A stretch of DNA of 64,000 bases from Chordicoccus furentiruminis (GCF_019355395.1 NZ_CP048829.1:868001-932000); one strand, 5' to 3'; numbered from the stretch's first letter, positions 45,325 through 54,024 are shown. Numbers and translations are program-made. The notes: generated from the letters alone by a model not told the origin.

Positions 45325-45447
45325 TCATCTCCTGGTGATCTGTTCCCTTAATTCATCTGAGGAATACTTATGACCAGGATCATTCAGGACCCGAGATACA
45401 GTAGCAATGGAAACGCCGGCTTCATTTGCAATTTCTTTCAGAGACAT
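45325..45447 (-). pseudogene. LacI-family regulator reduced to its DNA-binding headpiece
   Basis: A 40-residue frame reads MSLKEIANEAGVSIATVSRV then LNDPGHKYSSDELREQITRR and stop. This is a complete LacI helix-turn-helix and hinge start with an AAGGATGTGAT ribosome site, but the whole ligand-binding domain is missing. It is convergent with the cellulase and probably a remnant of its local regulator. Confidence 0.65.
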
Positions 45448-45792
45448 AAGATCACATCCTTTTACAGCCATTTTCTGCATGCTATCTATGGGCTTGATAA
45501 AATTAGTTTCTCTCTGTCAGGTTCTATTCATATATTTCCTATTAATTTAGTATTAATTTCGGTGAATTATACATCTTTACGAACCGAATTGCAAGATATT
45601 GAGCGCCGACAGTTTTGAGATTCATCTCTCAATCCAATTGATCACCGCCCTGTTTGTTCATCGCGATGTGATGCTCTGTGGAATTTCACCATAATGGCAG
45701 CACTTTTTGCGATCTGAATTGTTCGTATTGCATTCTTCGATCTCTGGAAATATGATGAAAATATCAGGATACAAAAGAGGGGGAAATTTGTG
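45448..45792. other. AT-rich intergenic region before the EamA gene
   Basis: This stretch is markedly AT-rich and lacks a convincing reading frame. It probably contains promoters for the EamA transporter (rightward) and the LacI fragment (leftward). A GAGGGGG site lies just before the EamA start. Confidence 0.4.
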
Positions 45793-46656
45793 ATGTGGGT
45801 TCTGTTTGCATTCGGTTCCGCGCTGTTCGCCGGACTGACGTCGATTCTGGCCAAATGCGGGATTAAGGAAACGGATTCGGATGTCACGACGGCGATCCGC
45901 ACGATCATCGTGCTGATTTTTTCCTGGCTTATGGTCGGGATCGTCGGATCTGCACCGGGCATTTCAAATCTCAACACAAAGACATGGGTCTTTCTGGTTC
46001 TCTCCGGCCTTGCCACAGGCGCATCATGGTTATGTGATTTCCGCGCTCTGCAGCTCGGAGACGTGAACAAGGTTGTGCCCGTCGACAAATCCAGCATCAT
46101 CCTGACCATCCTGCTGGCGCTGATCTTTCTGGGTGAACCGGTTTCATGGATCAAGGGAGCGGCCATCGTCCTGATCGGCGCCGGTACATTTCTCATGATC
46201 GAGAAAAAGGTCGTCTCCGGCAAGAAACAGGAAAAGAAGAGCTGGTTCCTTTATGCCGCTCTCTCCGCTGTGTTCGCATCGCTGACATCCATACTCGGAA
46301 AAATCGGCATTGAGGGAGTCGAATCCAACCTCGGCACCTCGATCCGCACCGGTGTCGTGCTGGTGATGGCGTGGCTCATTGTCATCATCAGAGGGAAGCA
46401 GAAAGCGCTGAAGTCCATCCCGAAAAATGAACTCGGTTTCATCTGTCTTTCGGGCCTGGCTACCGGGAGTTCCTGGCTCTGCTACTACAAGGCGCTGCAG
46501 GAAGGCCCTGCCAGCGTGGTTGTTCCGATCGACAAGCTGAGTATCCTGGTGTCGATCGCCTTCTCAGCGATTGTCTTCAAGGAGCGTCTGTCGAAAAAGG
46601 CAGCTTTCGGCCTTGTGCTGATCGTTGTCGGAACGCTGATGATGCTGATCAAATAA
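45793..46656 (+). CDS. EamA/DMT-family transporter
   Basis: 287 residues from ATG 45793; a GTG just upstream is possible. Ten helices in two repeats: SALFAGLTSILAKCGIKETD in repeat 1 and SAVFASLTSILGKIGIEGVE in repeat 2, with paired ASWLCDFRALQLGD and SSWLCYYKALQEGP. The internal duplication typical of drug/metabolite transporters is clear. Substrate unknown. Confidence 0.9.
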   Translation: MWVLFAFGSALFAGLTSILAKCGIKETDSDVTTAIRTIIVLIFSWLMVGIVGSAPGISNLNTKTWVFLVLSGLATGASWLCDFRALQLGDVNKVVPVDKSSIILTILLALIFLGEPVSWIKGAAIVLIGAGTFLMIEKKVVSGKKQEKKSWFLYAALSAVFASLTSILGKIGIEGVESNLGTSIRTGVVLVMAWLIVIIRGKQKALKSIPKNELGFICLSGLATGSSWLCYYKALQEGPASVVVPIDKLSILVSIAFSAIVFKERLSKKAAFGLVLIVVGTLMMLIK

Positions 46657-46671
46657 CAATAAATACGGTAC

Positions 46672-46919
46672 CGACAGAGATTCTCCGATCGGCTTTCCTG
46701 TTTTCCGTTCGAAAGTGTCGTCAGTTTCCCGACATCGTAGCCGGACGGGATCGTATGGCTCCGGTTGACGAGAATCAGCTTCCAGTCAGAATCCGAACTT
46801 ACGGAACCTGTATCGGAACTTTTCAGGTTCACGGTCCATCTGCTCGCAGCAACCGCGATCACAATCAGAAAAACAGCCATGAGACCACGAAGAGAACGAT
46901 GTTTCTTTCCTGTCCTCAT
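46672..46919 (-). pseudogene. N-terminal fragment of a VanY-type D-alanyl-D-alanine carboxypeptidase
   Basis: The start at 46919 follows GGGAGGAATGC. A membrane helix (GLMAVFLIVIAVAASRW) is followed by DWKLILVNRSHTIPSGYDVG and LTTLSNGKQ, the start of VanY-family catalytic domains. The frame is lost about 15 codons later at the junction with the EamA gene end, so the metal-binding catalytic core is missing. Confidence 0.7.
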
Positions 46920-47243
46920 AAAATGCATTCCTCCCAATCCACCATTGTGTGTGATGCATGGACATACGTTCTGCCTGTGACTTAGGCTCAGCGTCGTACC
47001 CCGCCTGATGCCCTTCACAACAGATGTCATTGTATATGTCCATCAAACAGATACTTCATCACCGGAATCGGTTCAAATAATTTTCGAAAGATCGTCATGT
47101 GCCTGAAAAAAGTCAATGTTCCTTCCTTTACCGGCTTCCTGTTGATTTTCTCCTGCACGTTTTGGACTGTACTTTCTGTCGTTTCAATGTAAGATGGTAG
47201 AAGTCGTACAGAATCAAACAGCCTTATTTTTACGAGGGACAAA
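46920..47243. other. Gap between the VanY fragment and mazG
   Basis: No supported gene. A minus-strand 71-codon frame (47027-47242) contains a protein-like stretch, REGTLTFFRHMTIF-type, but no ribosome site and no family match. It may be another gene remnant. Confidence 0.3.
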
Positions 47244-47741
47244 ATGAAATTATCAGGAACAGAAGAACTGATTGAAGTCGTGAAAAAGCTCCGCAGCGCG
47301 GACGGCTGCCCCTGGGACCACGCCCAGACTCATGAAAGCCTGAAGCCAACGTGCATCGAAGAAGCCGCCGAAGTAATCGGCGGCATCGATATTCTCAGTG
47401 CGACAGGAGACCCGGCAAATCTCAAGGAAGAACTTGGTGACCTTCTTCTGCAGGTCGTCTTCCATGCATCTCTGGCCGAGGATGAAGGTCTCTTCACCTT
47501 TGATGAGGTGGCTCGCGCCGCAGCCGAGAAGATGATCCGCCGGCACCCGAATGTTTTTGGGAAACCAACGCTGGATGAAGAAGGAAGACCGGTTACCGAA
47601 TGGGCGGAAATCAAGAAGCTCGAAAAGAAGGGTCGGGAGTGGGAGGCCGATTATCTGCCGGATGCCTTCCGGGAAGCAAAAGAGCTGATCGATAAGGCGT
47701 GCAGGCGGAAGGAGATCCGGACAGGCAAGTCGAACGAATAA
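47244..47741 (+). CDS. mazG: MazG-family nucleoside triphosphate pyrophosphohydrolase
   Basis: 165 residues, one MazG domain. Motifs are RSADGCPWDHAQTHESLKP, EEAAEVIGGI, the metal-binding LKEELGDLLLQVVFHASLAE and KMIRRHPNVFGK. It hydrolyses NTPs to NMPs and pyrophosphate, clearing damaged nucleotides. E. coli MazG has two domains; this is the shorter single-domain type. Start follows GAGGGACAAA. Confidence 0.9.
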   Translation: MKLSGTEELIEVVKKLRSADGCPWDHAQTHESLKPTCIEEAAEVIGGIDILSATGDPANLKEELGDLLLQVVFHASLAEDEGLFTFDEVARAAAEKMIRRHPNVFGKPTLDEEGRPVTEWAEIKKLEKKGREWEADYLPDAFREAKELIDKACRRKEIRTGKSNE

Positions 47742-47769
47742 TGAAAGTCGCTCGTCCGGATCAGCTGAT

Positions 47770-48035
47770 TCAGCGATTTGTCATCACGACCGATGTGATA
47801 CCCGCCTCATTGATCATCGGAATCTTCTCGAGTGTTTCCCGGAAGGATCCCGGTTTTCTGAACCAGTCATGCATCTTCTCCATCCCGTCGATTGAAAGCT
47901 GGTACTTGTCGCAGCCGCCTTCCTTCAGGCGTTTCAGATTTTCTCTTGTCAGATGAAACGGGTTTCCGAGAATTGTAAAGGGAATCTAAAAGTTCCATCA
48001 GTTTCCAGAAATCCGGATGGATGCGCAGGCCTGCC
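47770..48035 (-). pseudogene. Radical SAM enzyme remnant
   Basis: The frame ending at 47770 reads IPFTILGNPFHLTRENLKRL, then CDKYQLSIDGMEKMHDWFRK and EAGITSVVMTNR, the middle of radical SAM/SPASM-type enzymes. A shift near 47988 joins it to HPDFWKLMELLDS in another frame. The N-terminal CxxxCxxC part and the C-terminus are absent. Confidence 0.6.
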
Positions 48036-48115
48036 GGGACAAGAATTATCTGTCCGGAAATTCATTGATCACGCCCGCGTATCAAGCTCCGGAGAATGAA
48101 TAGCAGGATCACACC

Positions 48116-48436
48116 TTATTGATCCGTTCCAAGATGCAGACACCGCATATAATCGCTGGCAGCAAACAGCACTCTGTCAACCAGCATTCTGTCTTCCTCT
48201 ACTCGATAAAATGCCATGTACGCCTTAAATACAACAAAATAATACCCGGTAAACAGATCCTCATAATAAAGCGGCGTACCGGATTTCGGACAATCTGACT
48301 TTGCCTCGACTTTATCCATCAGATCATCCAGATATTTCTGTGTTGTGTCATAGTCTTTTGAAGCTTCAAAGACTTCGTTCCAGATCCGATCAAGATCCCG
48401 GATCGCGGTCGCAGAATACTCCACCTGATATTTCAT
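48116..48436 (-). CDS. ParE/RelE-superfamily toxin
   Basis: 106 residues. The fold pattern is YQVEYSATAIRDLDRIWNEV at the start, then PLYYEDLFTGYYFVVFKAYM and MLVDRVLFAASDYMRCL. Such toxins block gyrase (ParE) or cleave mRNA (RelE). Its start overlaps the antitoxin stop by 4 bases. The type of target cannot be told from sequence. Confidence 0.87.
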   Translation of the reverse strand: MKYQVEYSATAIRDLDRIWNEVFEASKDYDTTQKYLDDLMDKVEAKSDCPKSGTPLYYEDLFTGYYFVVFKAYMAFYRVEEDRMLVDRVLFAASDYMRCLHLGTDQ

Positions 48437-48696
48437 GCGCGCTTACCATGGAAATACGCCCTGACATCTGCCTGAGACATATATCCTTCTTCCTCACCGG
48501 AGCGTCTGCCCTCATTCAGTTCACACATCAGGCGAAGCATCGCCTTCGTCTTCTCGAACTCGTCGTCCTCAGCTATATCACGGATCGTATATCTGCCTCT
48601 CCCGTTGACGGTAAGATATACAGGTGAACCATACGATACATTTTCAAGAACGGAATTGTAATTTCGAAGATCTGAAACCGGACTGATTTTTGCCAT
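48433..48696 (-). CDS. Phd/YefM-like antitoxin
   Basis: 87 residues. The N-terminus KISPVSDLRNYNSVLENVSY matches the Phd/YefM DNA-binding fold. The acidic C-terminus, SGEEEGYMSQADVRAYFHG, should wrap the toxin. It is translated first, as usual for such pairs, with an AAAGGATGAGAG site. Confidence 0.85.
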   Translation of the reverse strand: MAKISPVSDLRNYNSVLENVSYGSPVYLTVNGRGRYTIRDIAEDDEFEKTKAMLRLMCELNEGRRSGEEEGYMSQADVRAYFHGKRA

Positions 48697-48837
48697 AATC
48701 TCTCATCCTTTCGAATCTTATTCTGATCATTATCTTACCATTCTGCGATGATGTTCTCAATATTTTACGAATTATTTTACGCAGAATATAGCGAAAGCAG
48801 ATTGCAATATCCATATTCGGCATCATATCGGTTTTGA

Positions 48838-49404
48838 TCAGATTCTGTTCAGTGACGTCGCAATCCTGGCCATCTCCTCTGGCGTCTCCCGCATATCGTG
48901 CGAAATCCAAAGAAGAAGGGACGCATAAATACCGCCGATCCGGAATGCATCGCGGTACATCTTTTCTGTTTCTTCCTGACGCGGCCAGTCACGCAGACTT
49001 CCATCGAAATGAAAATAATCCTTCAGAACATCCAGCAGTTCTCCGGACAGTCCGGCGCGGCTCAGCATCAGGATCTGCTGCTTATGTTTTGAAAAGGATC
49101 TGAAGATTGGCATGATATAAGAGTAAAAATCCTCCTGTCCGCCCCGAAACCATTCACGCGGGTTCTTCTCTTCTGCATCACTTCCGGATCTGCCATCTGT
49201 TCCGTCCAGAAGGCCTGCCAGGCAGCACCGGACCACCTCTTCTTTTGACCGGAAATGCCGGTAAAAGGTCGCGCGATGCAGGCTCGCCTCTTCCGCGATA
49301 TCAGAAACCGTAATGTCTTTGTATTCTTTCGTCTTGAGTAATGCAAGAAGCGCCTGACAGATCAGGCTTTGGATCATGACATCGTCCAGATTTTTTCTTC
49401 GCAT
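48838..49404 (-). CDS. TetR-family repressor
   Basis: 188 residues from ATG 49404. The N-terminal HTH is typical: SLICQALLALLKTKEYKDIT, VSDIAEEASLHRATFYRHFR and SKEEVVRCC. The C-terminal ligand domain is less conserved. It is divergent from the membrane methyltransferase-like gene at 49538. Three GCGACAT motifs lie between them, so autoregulation and control of that gene are likely. Confidence 0.88.
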   Translation of the reverse strand: MRRKNLDDVMIQSLICQALLALLKTKEYKDITVSDIAEEASLHRATFYRHFRSKEEVVRCCLAGLLDGTDGRSGSDAEEKNPREWFRGGQEDFYSYIMPIFRSFSKHKQQILMLSRAGLSGELLDVLKDYFHFDGSLRDWPRQEETEKMYRDAFRIGGIYASLLLWISHDMRETPEEMARIATSLNRI

Positions 49405-49424
49405 ACATTCGTCAGCTCCAAAAA

Positions 49425-49491
49425 GCGACATCTTCCAATACATGTCGCATCTTTTCCTACTATATCACAAGAAAGTTGTAAACAGCGACAT
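49425..49491. promoter_or_regulatory. Candidate TetR operator cluster
   Basis: GCGACAT at 49425-49431 is inverted against ATGTCGC at 49442-49448 (10 bases between), and GCGACAT recurs at 49485-49491. The motifs sit in the divergent promoter region of the TetR gene and the 49538 gene. Confidence 0.6.
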
Positions 49492-49537
49492 CTGTAGCTA
49501 AAATATTCATGATTGAATTTTATCGGAGGTGATGGCT

Positions 49538-50326
49538 TTGAAATTCCTGATACTTCTGCTTCTGGCCCTGATCGCCAGTTCCTGCGGTTTCAAGAAATAC
49601 GTCTACTTTATTTCCATCGGATACGGTGCGGCCGTCGCCCTGATCGGAGCTGGCCTTCTGGTCATGTTCCGGGACGGGCTTACCATCGGAACAATCCTGC
49701 AGTCCGCTCTTTTCATCGCCTATGGCTGCCGCCTCGCCGGATATCTCACATTCAGGGAAGTGAAGACAAACTACAATCGGCGAATGAAAGGGGAAATCAA
49801 ATCCGGCAAGGACATCTCTCTTGGAGGCAAGCTTGGCATCTGGATTTCAGCCGCCTGCCTTTATGTTCTGGAAACGTCACCGGTTCTGTACCGGCTGATG
49901 AACGGGAGCGGAACAGACGTACTCTGCATCGTCGGCTTTTGCATCTCTCTTGCGGGGCTTGTGCTGGAGACCACCGCTGATCTTCAGAAAAATGCAGCCA
50001 AAAAGGTCAACCCTCGCCGTTTTGTCGACACAGGTCTTTTCCGCCTTGTCCGCTGCCCGAACTATTTTGGCGAGATGACGTTCTGGACCGGAGTGTTCAT
50101 CTCCGGCGTCTGCATTTATCAGAATCCCGTGCAGTGGATTTCGGCCATTCTGGGTTATGCCGGCATCATCTATGTCATGTTCGGCGGTGCGCGCCGGCTT
50201 GAAATCCGGCAGGACAAAAATTACGGATCGGATCCGGAATATCAGAAGTACAAGGCGAAGACGCCCATCATGATCCCCTTTATCCCTCTTTACTCGGTGA
50301 AGGAGCACAAATGGCTCGTCGCATAA
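49538..50326 (+). CDS. DUF1295/isoprenylcysteine methyltransferase-like membrane protein
   Basis: 262 residues. The TTG at 49538 is preferred: GGAGGTGATGGC sits 7 bases before it, while the GTG and ATG at 49529-49532 overlap the site. About seven helices. The family C-terminal motif is FVDTGLFRLVRCPNYFGEM then FWTGVFISGV, with GGARRLEIRQDKNYGSDPEY. These proteins use NADPH or S-adenosylmethionine on lipid-like substrates. It overlaps the next gene by 16 bases. Confidence 0.85.
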   Translation: MKFLILLLLALIASSCGFKKYVYFISIGYGAAVALIGAGLLVMFRDGLTIGTILQSALFIAYGCRLAGYLTFREVKTNYNRRMKGEIKSGKDISLGGKLGIWISAACLYVLETSPVLYRLMNGSGTDVLCIVGFCISLAGLVLETTADLQKNAAKKVNPRRFVDTGLFRLVRCPNYFGEMTFWTGVFISGVCIYQNPVQWISAILGYAGIIYVMFGGARRLEIRQDKNYGSDPEYQKYKAKTPIMIPFIPLYSVKEHKWLVA

Positions 50327-50817
50327 AGAAAGACAGCTCCAGGGTGCCGGAAGGTTTCACGCTTTCCATGGCTGTCCTGGACTGCCTCCCCGTCCTGTTT
50401 TTCAGTATCAGCGCCTTCCGTCTTGCCATGGGCTTTCAGAGCGTCCTCTTCCGGATCGGTATCTTCTTCATCATCCTGGCCGGTGCGCTGAAAGTTTCAT
50501 GGAAGATGGTCATCGCGCTTGCGAAAAAGAACATCCCCATCCTGAGCAGACAGATGCGCATCGTCATGCCGTTCGGATTTATCTTAAGTCTCCTGGCCCT
50601 CTTTCTTTCCCGCGCTGAATGGTCATTTCATTCCATCCTGGACCATTTCACCCGCCTGCCCTCGCTTTTTTTCTTCATCATGGGGATCGCCGGCATCTTT
50701 GTGATGGTCCGGTTCGCCGCGACAAAAGACCGCCTCGATGCCAGGTCAAACTGGAATGAGCAGGCCGTCAACGGCATCACCCAGTTCTGCATCATGGTCG
50801 GGATTCTGCTTTCATGA
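50311..50817 (+). CDS. Small membrane protein coupled to the DUF1295 gene
   Basis: 168 residues with about four to five helices (VLDCLPVLFFSISAFRLAM, LFRIGIFFIILAGALKVS and later segments). Its start lies 16 bases inside the end of the preceding gene, so it is translationally coupled and probably a partner. No family recognised. Confidence 0.7.
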   Translation: MARRIKKDSSRVPEGFTLSMAVLDCLPVLFFSISAFRLAMGFQSVLFRIGIFFIILAGALKVSWKMVIALAKKNIPILSRQMRIVMPFGFILSLLALFLSRAEWSFHSILDHFTRLPSLFFFIMGIAGIFVMVRFAATKDRLDARSNWNEQAVNGITQFCIMVGILLS

Positions 50818-51080
50818 CATCTTGCGTTTTTTGATTGAGAAATGCATACTGAAAGTTTCAGCTTCCTTGCTGAGATGCACGAGGTGCCAGGCACCGTGCC
50901 CACACGTCCCCGCACCGCTGAAGCGATACTGACCTCCTCTGCAGGAGATCCGGCGCCTGGCTTCGGCTTTCCGTCCCGCGCCCCTGGCTGTATCGTATCG
51001 CTTTCATTATATACACGCACGGACAAGCATGATAATCACTTTCATACAAACATTCAACAGGCTGAAATGTCAAAGTGCCC
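50818..51080 (-). promoter_or_regulatory. Orphan copy of the hydrolase promoter region
   Basis: Positions 50940-51080 repeat the promoter block found at 36760-36894, including TATAAT, an ATGAAAGTGATTATCAT-type inverted repeat and an AGAGGAGGT site. Downstream no gene follows: the sequence ends in the GGTGCCAGGCACC palindrome and the convergent 50311 gene. It is a promoter left without its gene. Confidence 0.6.
50883..50895. repeat. GGTGCC-GGCACC palindrome (copy 2)
   Basis: GGTGCCAGGCACC, the counterpart of 42633-42645, at the edge of the orphan promoter block. Confidence 0.5.
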
Positions 51081-51569
51081 TCACGGTCTTCTGTTCATGA
51101 TCTTCTCAAGCGGTCTGCCTTTGGCAAGTTCGTCGATGACCTTATCAAGGCAGCGGATCCTCCGCATCGTCGGGTCCTCAATCTCCTCAATCTTCACACC
51201 GCAGATCTTTCCGGTAATATACCGGCTGTCCGGATTCCATGAAGGAGCTTCATCCAGAAACGTCCTGTAGCTCACGTCCCGTTCCAGCTGATTCCGGATA
51301 CAGGCCGTTTTTCCCTGGAACGGCCCGAGCATCAGCTCGTCTCCACTGGCTATATAGAAACCGGCCCAGTTGAGCTTCGGCAGTGTCTGATACAGAAGCG
51401 CAGACGCATTGGAGAGGATCGTCACATCCGAAGCGACGCCTTCCATCAGCTGCTGCCGGACTGCATCACTCTTATGAATGTCGTGAAGTTCTATATCCGT
51501 CCGACAGGATTCCTTTCTATACTTCAGCACACGCCTGCAATGCGGACAGGATTCTTCACCCTTCCTCAT
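51081..51569 (-). pseudogene. Mosaic ORF: zinc-ribbon piece, fRMsr piece, DUF2200 piece
   Basis: An open 162-codon frame made of three unrelated parts. Residues 1-40 have a CPHC motif (SCPHCRRVLKYRKESCRTD). Residues 41-90 repeat the phosphatase-fRMsr gene (LMEGVASDVTILSNASALLY, LNWAGFYIASGDEL) but stop before the catalytic GVCG. Residues 91-162 match the C-terminus of DUF2200 (SRYITGKICGVKIEEIEDPT, DKVIDELAKGRPLEKIM). It is open but probably non-functional, born by recombination. Confidence 0.75.
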
Positions 51570-51570
51570 T

Positions 51571-52005
51571 TACGGTGATCGCTTCGTTTGTGTCTGAGAT
51601 ATGTCATATTATTGCTCACCCACTGTGATAATTGTCTTACCTTTGGACTTCCCCTGCTTCACCTTGGTAAGCGCCTTGTTGATCTCCTCTAAATCATAAA
51701 CGGTATCAATCGATGTTTCCAGTGGGTGTTCCTTATCAAACAGCCTGCCGATCCTGTCTAACTGGCTGCCATCCTCGTGCACGAACAGGAAGTCATAGGT
51801 CTGTTTTTTCGCTGCCGCCATACGGGCATATTGACTGCCTGCCAGCTGGAAGAGAAGCCGCTTGAATAACGGCATGCCGTTTCTTCTGGCGAATCGTCCG
51901 TTCGGCAGTCCGCGCAGGGAAACCAGGTTTCCGCCTTCTTTCAGCACCCTGAATTCATTCGGAAGCTCGCGATCGCCCAGCGTATCCAGGACATGATCCA
52001 CATCA
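51571..52005. repeat. Duplicated segment B (partner 41837-42270)
   Basis: Nearly identical to segment A. Here the oxidoreductase reading continues leftwards to a full-length gene, so B is the parent arrangement and A the fragment. A separate shorter repeat links 51297-51448 with the GAF part of the fusion gene at 40970-41115. Confidence 0.88.
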
Positions 52006-52620
52006 GAGAGAACATCCGCATAGTTTTCTTTCCTGTAGTCGATGAATCTTTCCGCCCCCCACTTTTCTGACGCGCTCTTCATTATCACCGCTGCCATTGG
52101 TGTAAACGTGCAGGCCAAGGCTCTTTGCCACCGGAATCGCCATAGCACCAAGACTTCCGGTCCCTCCGGAAACAAAGACAGATTCTCCGGCATGCACATC
52201 CATAACCTCAAACGCCTGCATCGCAGTCAGCGCTGTCAGGGGAACCGTCGCCGCTTCCTCGAAGGAGAGATACTCCGGAATAACAGCCAGTGCCGTCTCT
52301 TTCACCGCAGCATACTCAGCGAAGGCTCCGATCTTCTTCAGCGGCATTCTCCCATACACGCGGTCCCCCGGCTTAAAGCCGGCAACGTTCTTCCCGGTTT
52401 TTTCCACAACGCCGGCAAATTCATTGCCCATCACGAGTGGCATCTCATAGGGAACAATGAGCTTTACCTTCCCGCGGATGATCATGTTATCCAGGGGGTT
52501 GACCCCCGCTGTCATAATCTTCACCAGAACTTCATCCTCTTCTGGAATCGGTGTCGAAATCTCCCGGATATCCAGCTCTGTTCCTTTTTTATCATAATGT
52601 GTCAATACTGCCGCCTTCAT
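51609..52620 (-). pseudogene. Zinc-type alcohol dehydrogenase/quinone oxidoreductase with one-base frameshift
   Basis: From ATG 52620, MKAAVLTHYDKKGTELDIRE runs through PLDNMIIRGKV, NEFAGVVEKTGKNVAGFKPG and the Rossmann motif VFVSGGTGSLGAMAI. The frame breaks at a run of six G (plus strand C at 52054-52059). One base fewer restores VGAERFIDYRKENYADVLSD and the conserved end. Total length is then about 336 residues, normal for the MDR family. It could be a real phase-variable or dead gene, or an error. It is the last gene of a nitroreductase-Rrf2 operon. Confidence 0.85.
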
Positions 52621-53072
52621 TTTATCTTTTCCTCCGATTCTTCCTTGCTGTGCTCCACAATGTATCTGCCCATGTCCGTAATGCAGTCCGCAAGCGTCAT
52701 GCTCTGCAGCCGGTTCTCTATATCCATCTCCATGTCCCGGAACATTCTGCCCAGAACCGGACGGATGTTGTGCCCGACAATGCATGTATCATTGGGATTC
52801 TGATGAAGATCAAACAAATGAAGTGAATCTGTTTCCATTACCGCCCTGTACACAGCGAACAGAGAGATCTGCTCCGGTTTCTGCAAAAGATGAAAGCCAC
52901 TGACTCCAGGATGCCCTTCAATGATTCCAGCCTTGCTGAGCCTCGTCGTCAACTTTCTTATATAACTAGGATTGGTCCCGACACTCGCTGCGATCTGGTC
53001 CGAATTCATCGGCGTTTCAGATTCCGAGATCAGGATCAGTGCATGGATCGCGGATGAAAGTTTGGTGTCCAT
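52617..53072 (-). CDS. Rrf2-family transcriptional regulator
   Basis: 151 residues. The N-terminal winged helix is typical: KLSSAIHALILISESETPMN, SDQIAASVGTNPSYIRKLTT and SKAGIIEGHPG. No three-Cys Fe-S motif is visible; only one Cys in the loop region (NDTCIVG). It resembles YwnA/YwgB-type redox or quinone sensors. It overlaps the stop of the nitroreductase gene and the start of the oxidoreductase gene, so all three form one operon and it probably represses it. Confidence 0.88.
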   Translation of the reverse strand: MDTKLSSAIHALILISESETPMNSDQIAASVGTNPSYIRKLTTRLSKAGIIEGHPGVSGFHLLQKPEQISLFAVYRAVMETDSLHLFDLHQNPNDTCIVGHNIRPVLGRMFRDMEMDIENRLQSMTLADCITDMGRYIVEHSKEESEEKIK

Positions 53073-53887
53073 CACTTTTTCTCCCCTGCGTAAGTGGCAA
53101 TATATTCTGTGCCTTCTGCGGTAGTGATTCCCGGTTCGGTCTGCATAAATCCTCCTCGAATTCCGGCTTCTTCTGCCGCAATCTCGAAATGACAGAGTGC
53201 TATCCCTAAGTCGACTTTTTGAATATCACCGGTCGCTTCCTTGGCATAGCCTTTGGTTTTTACTTCGTAGAAATGAACTCTGTTCCCCTCTATCACCGCT
53301 CTCCACGGCTGCTTATTCGTCGCGGAAGGAGCAAGGCGTACCATGGCAAGAGGGCTTGCCCATTCACCCGCGTTCTCTTCCTGGATCGGATGCTGGAAGT
53401 CACCCTCAAAGAAAAGTTTTTCAAACGGCAGGCGCTGGTCTGATTTCATTCCCTTTCTCATCAGATTCTCCCGCACGGAGCGCTTCTGTGCAGCATACCC
53501 CAGAGGCGTTACCGCTGGCATCACTTCATCTTCTCCGAGATTTACCGCTTTTTCAAATGCCTTACGATCAATCGTCGCAGCCAGCCATACTGTTCCGAGT
53601 CCTAAGGATGTCGCATAGAGAATAAACTTCTCAAAAGAATAGCCAAACGCGATCTCAGCATTTTTCTGCTTCTGATATTTCCCTGCCACATAGGTATGTG
53701 CCCCCAGGATCACCGGGCTGCTGACTCCATCCTTATCCGCGTCAAGAATTGAAAATGTAATCGGAACCCCGAACGGATTGTCATCCCGGTTCAGGAATTC
53801 CCGTATCTGCCGCATCGTCTGTTCCGGTATCTGCTGCTCCTCATAAGTTCTTACGCTTTTTCTGGCTTTGATTGTTTCTGTATTCAT
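53072..53887 (-). CDS. Nitroreductase-family flavoprotein
   Basis: 271 residues from ATG 53887 behind GGAAGGAAAATC. The start TIKARKSVRTYEEQQIPEQT is typical; FMN-contact segments are YATSLGLGTVWLAATID and PLAMVRLAPSATNKQPWRAV. It is longer than usual nitroreductases and carries the doubled architecture of the TM1586-like group. It likely reduces nitro-compounds or quinones with NAD(P)H. First gene of the Rrf2 operon. Confidence 0.87.
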   Translation of the reverse strand: MNTETIKARKSVRTYEEQQIPEQTMRQIREFLNRDDNPFGVPITFSILDADKDGVSSPVILGAHTYVAGKYQKQKNAEIAFGYSFEKFILYATSLGLGTVWLAATIDRKAFEKAVNLGEDEVMPAVTPLGYAAQKRSVRENLMRKGMKSDQRLPFEKLFFEGDFQHPIQEENAGEWASPLAMVRLAPSATNKQPWRAVIEGNRVHFYEVKTKGYAKEATGDIQKVDLGIALCHFEIAAEEAGIRGGFMQTEPGITTAEGTEYIATYAGEKK

Positions 53888-54024
53888 GATTTTCCTTCCT
53901 GTCTCTACATATTCCTGAAGAGCACTGTCCCTGTAAATCTGTATTTGTATCAGTCTCAGATACATTATCATGGCTTTCAGCGCCTGTCAACAAGAATTCG
54001 CATCATCCCTTAACTGGTAAATTC

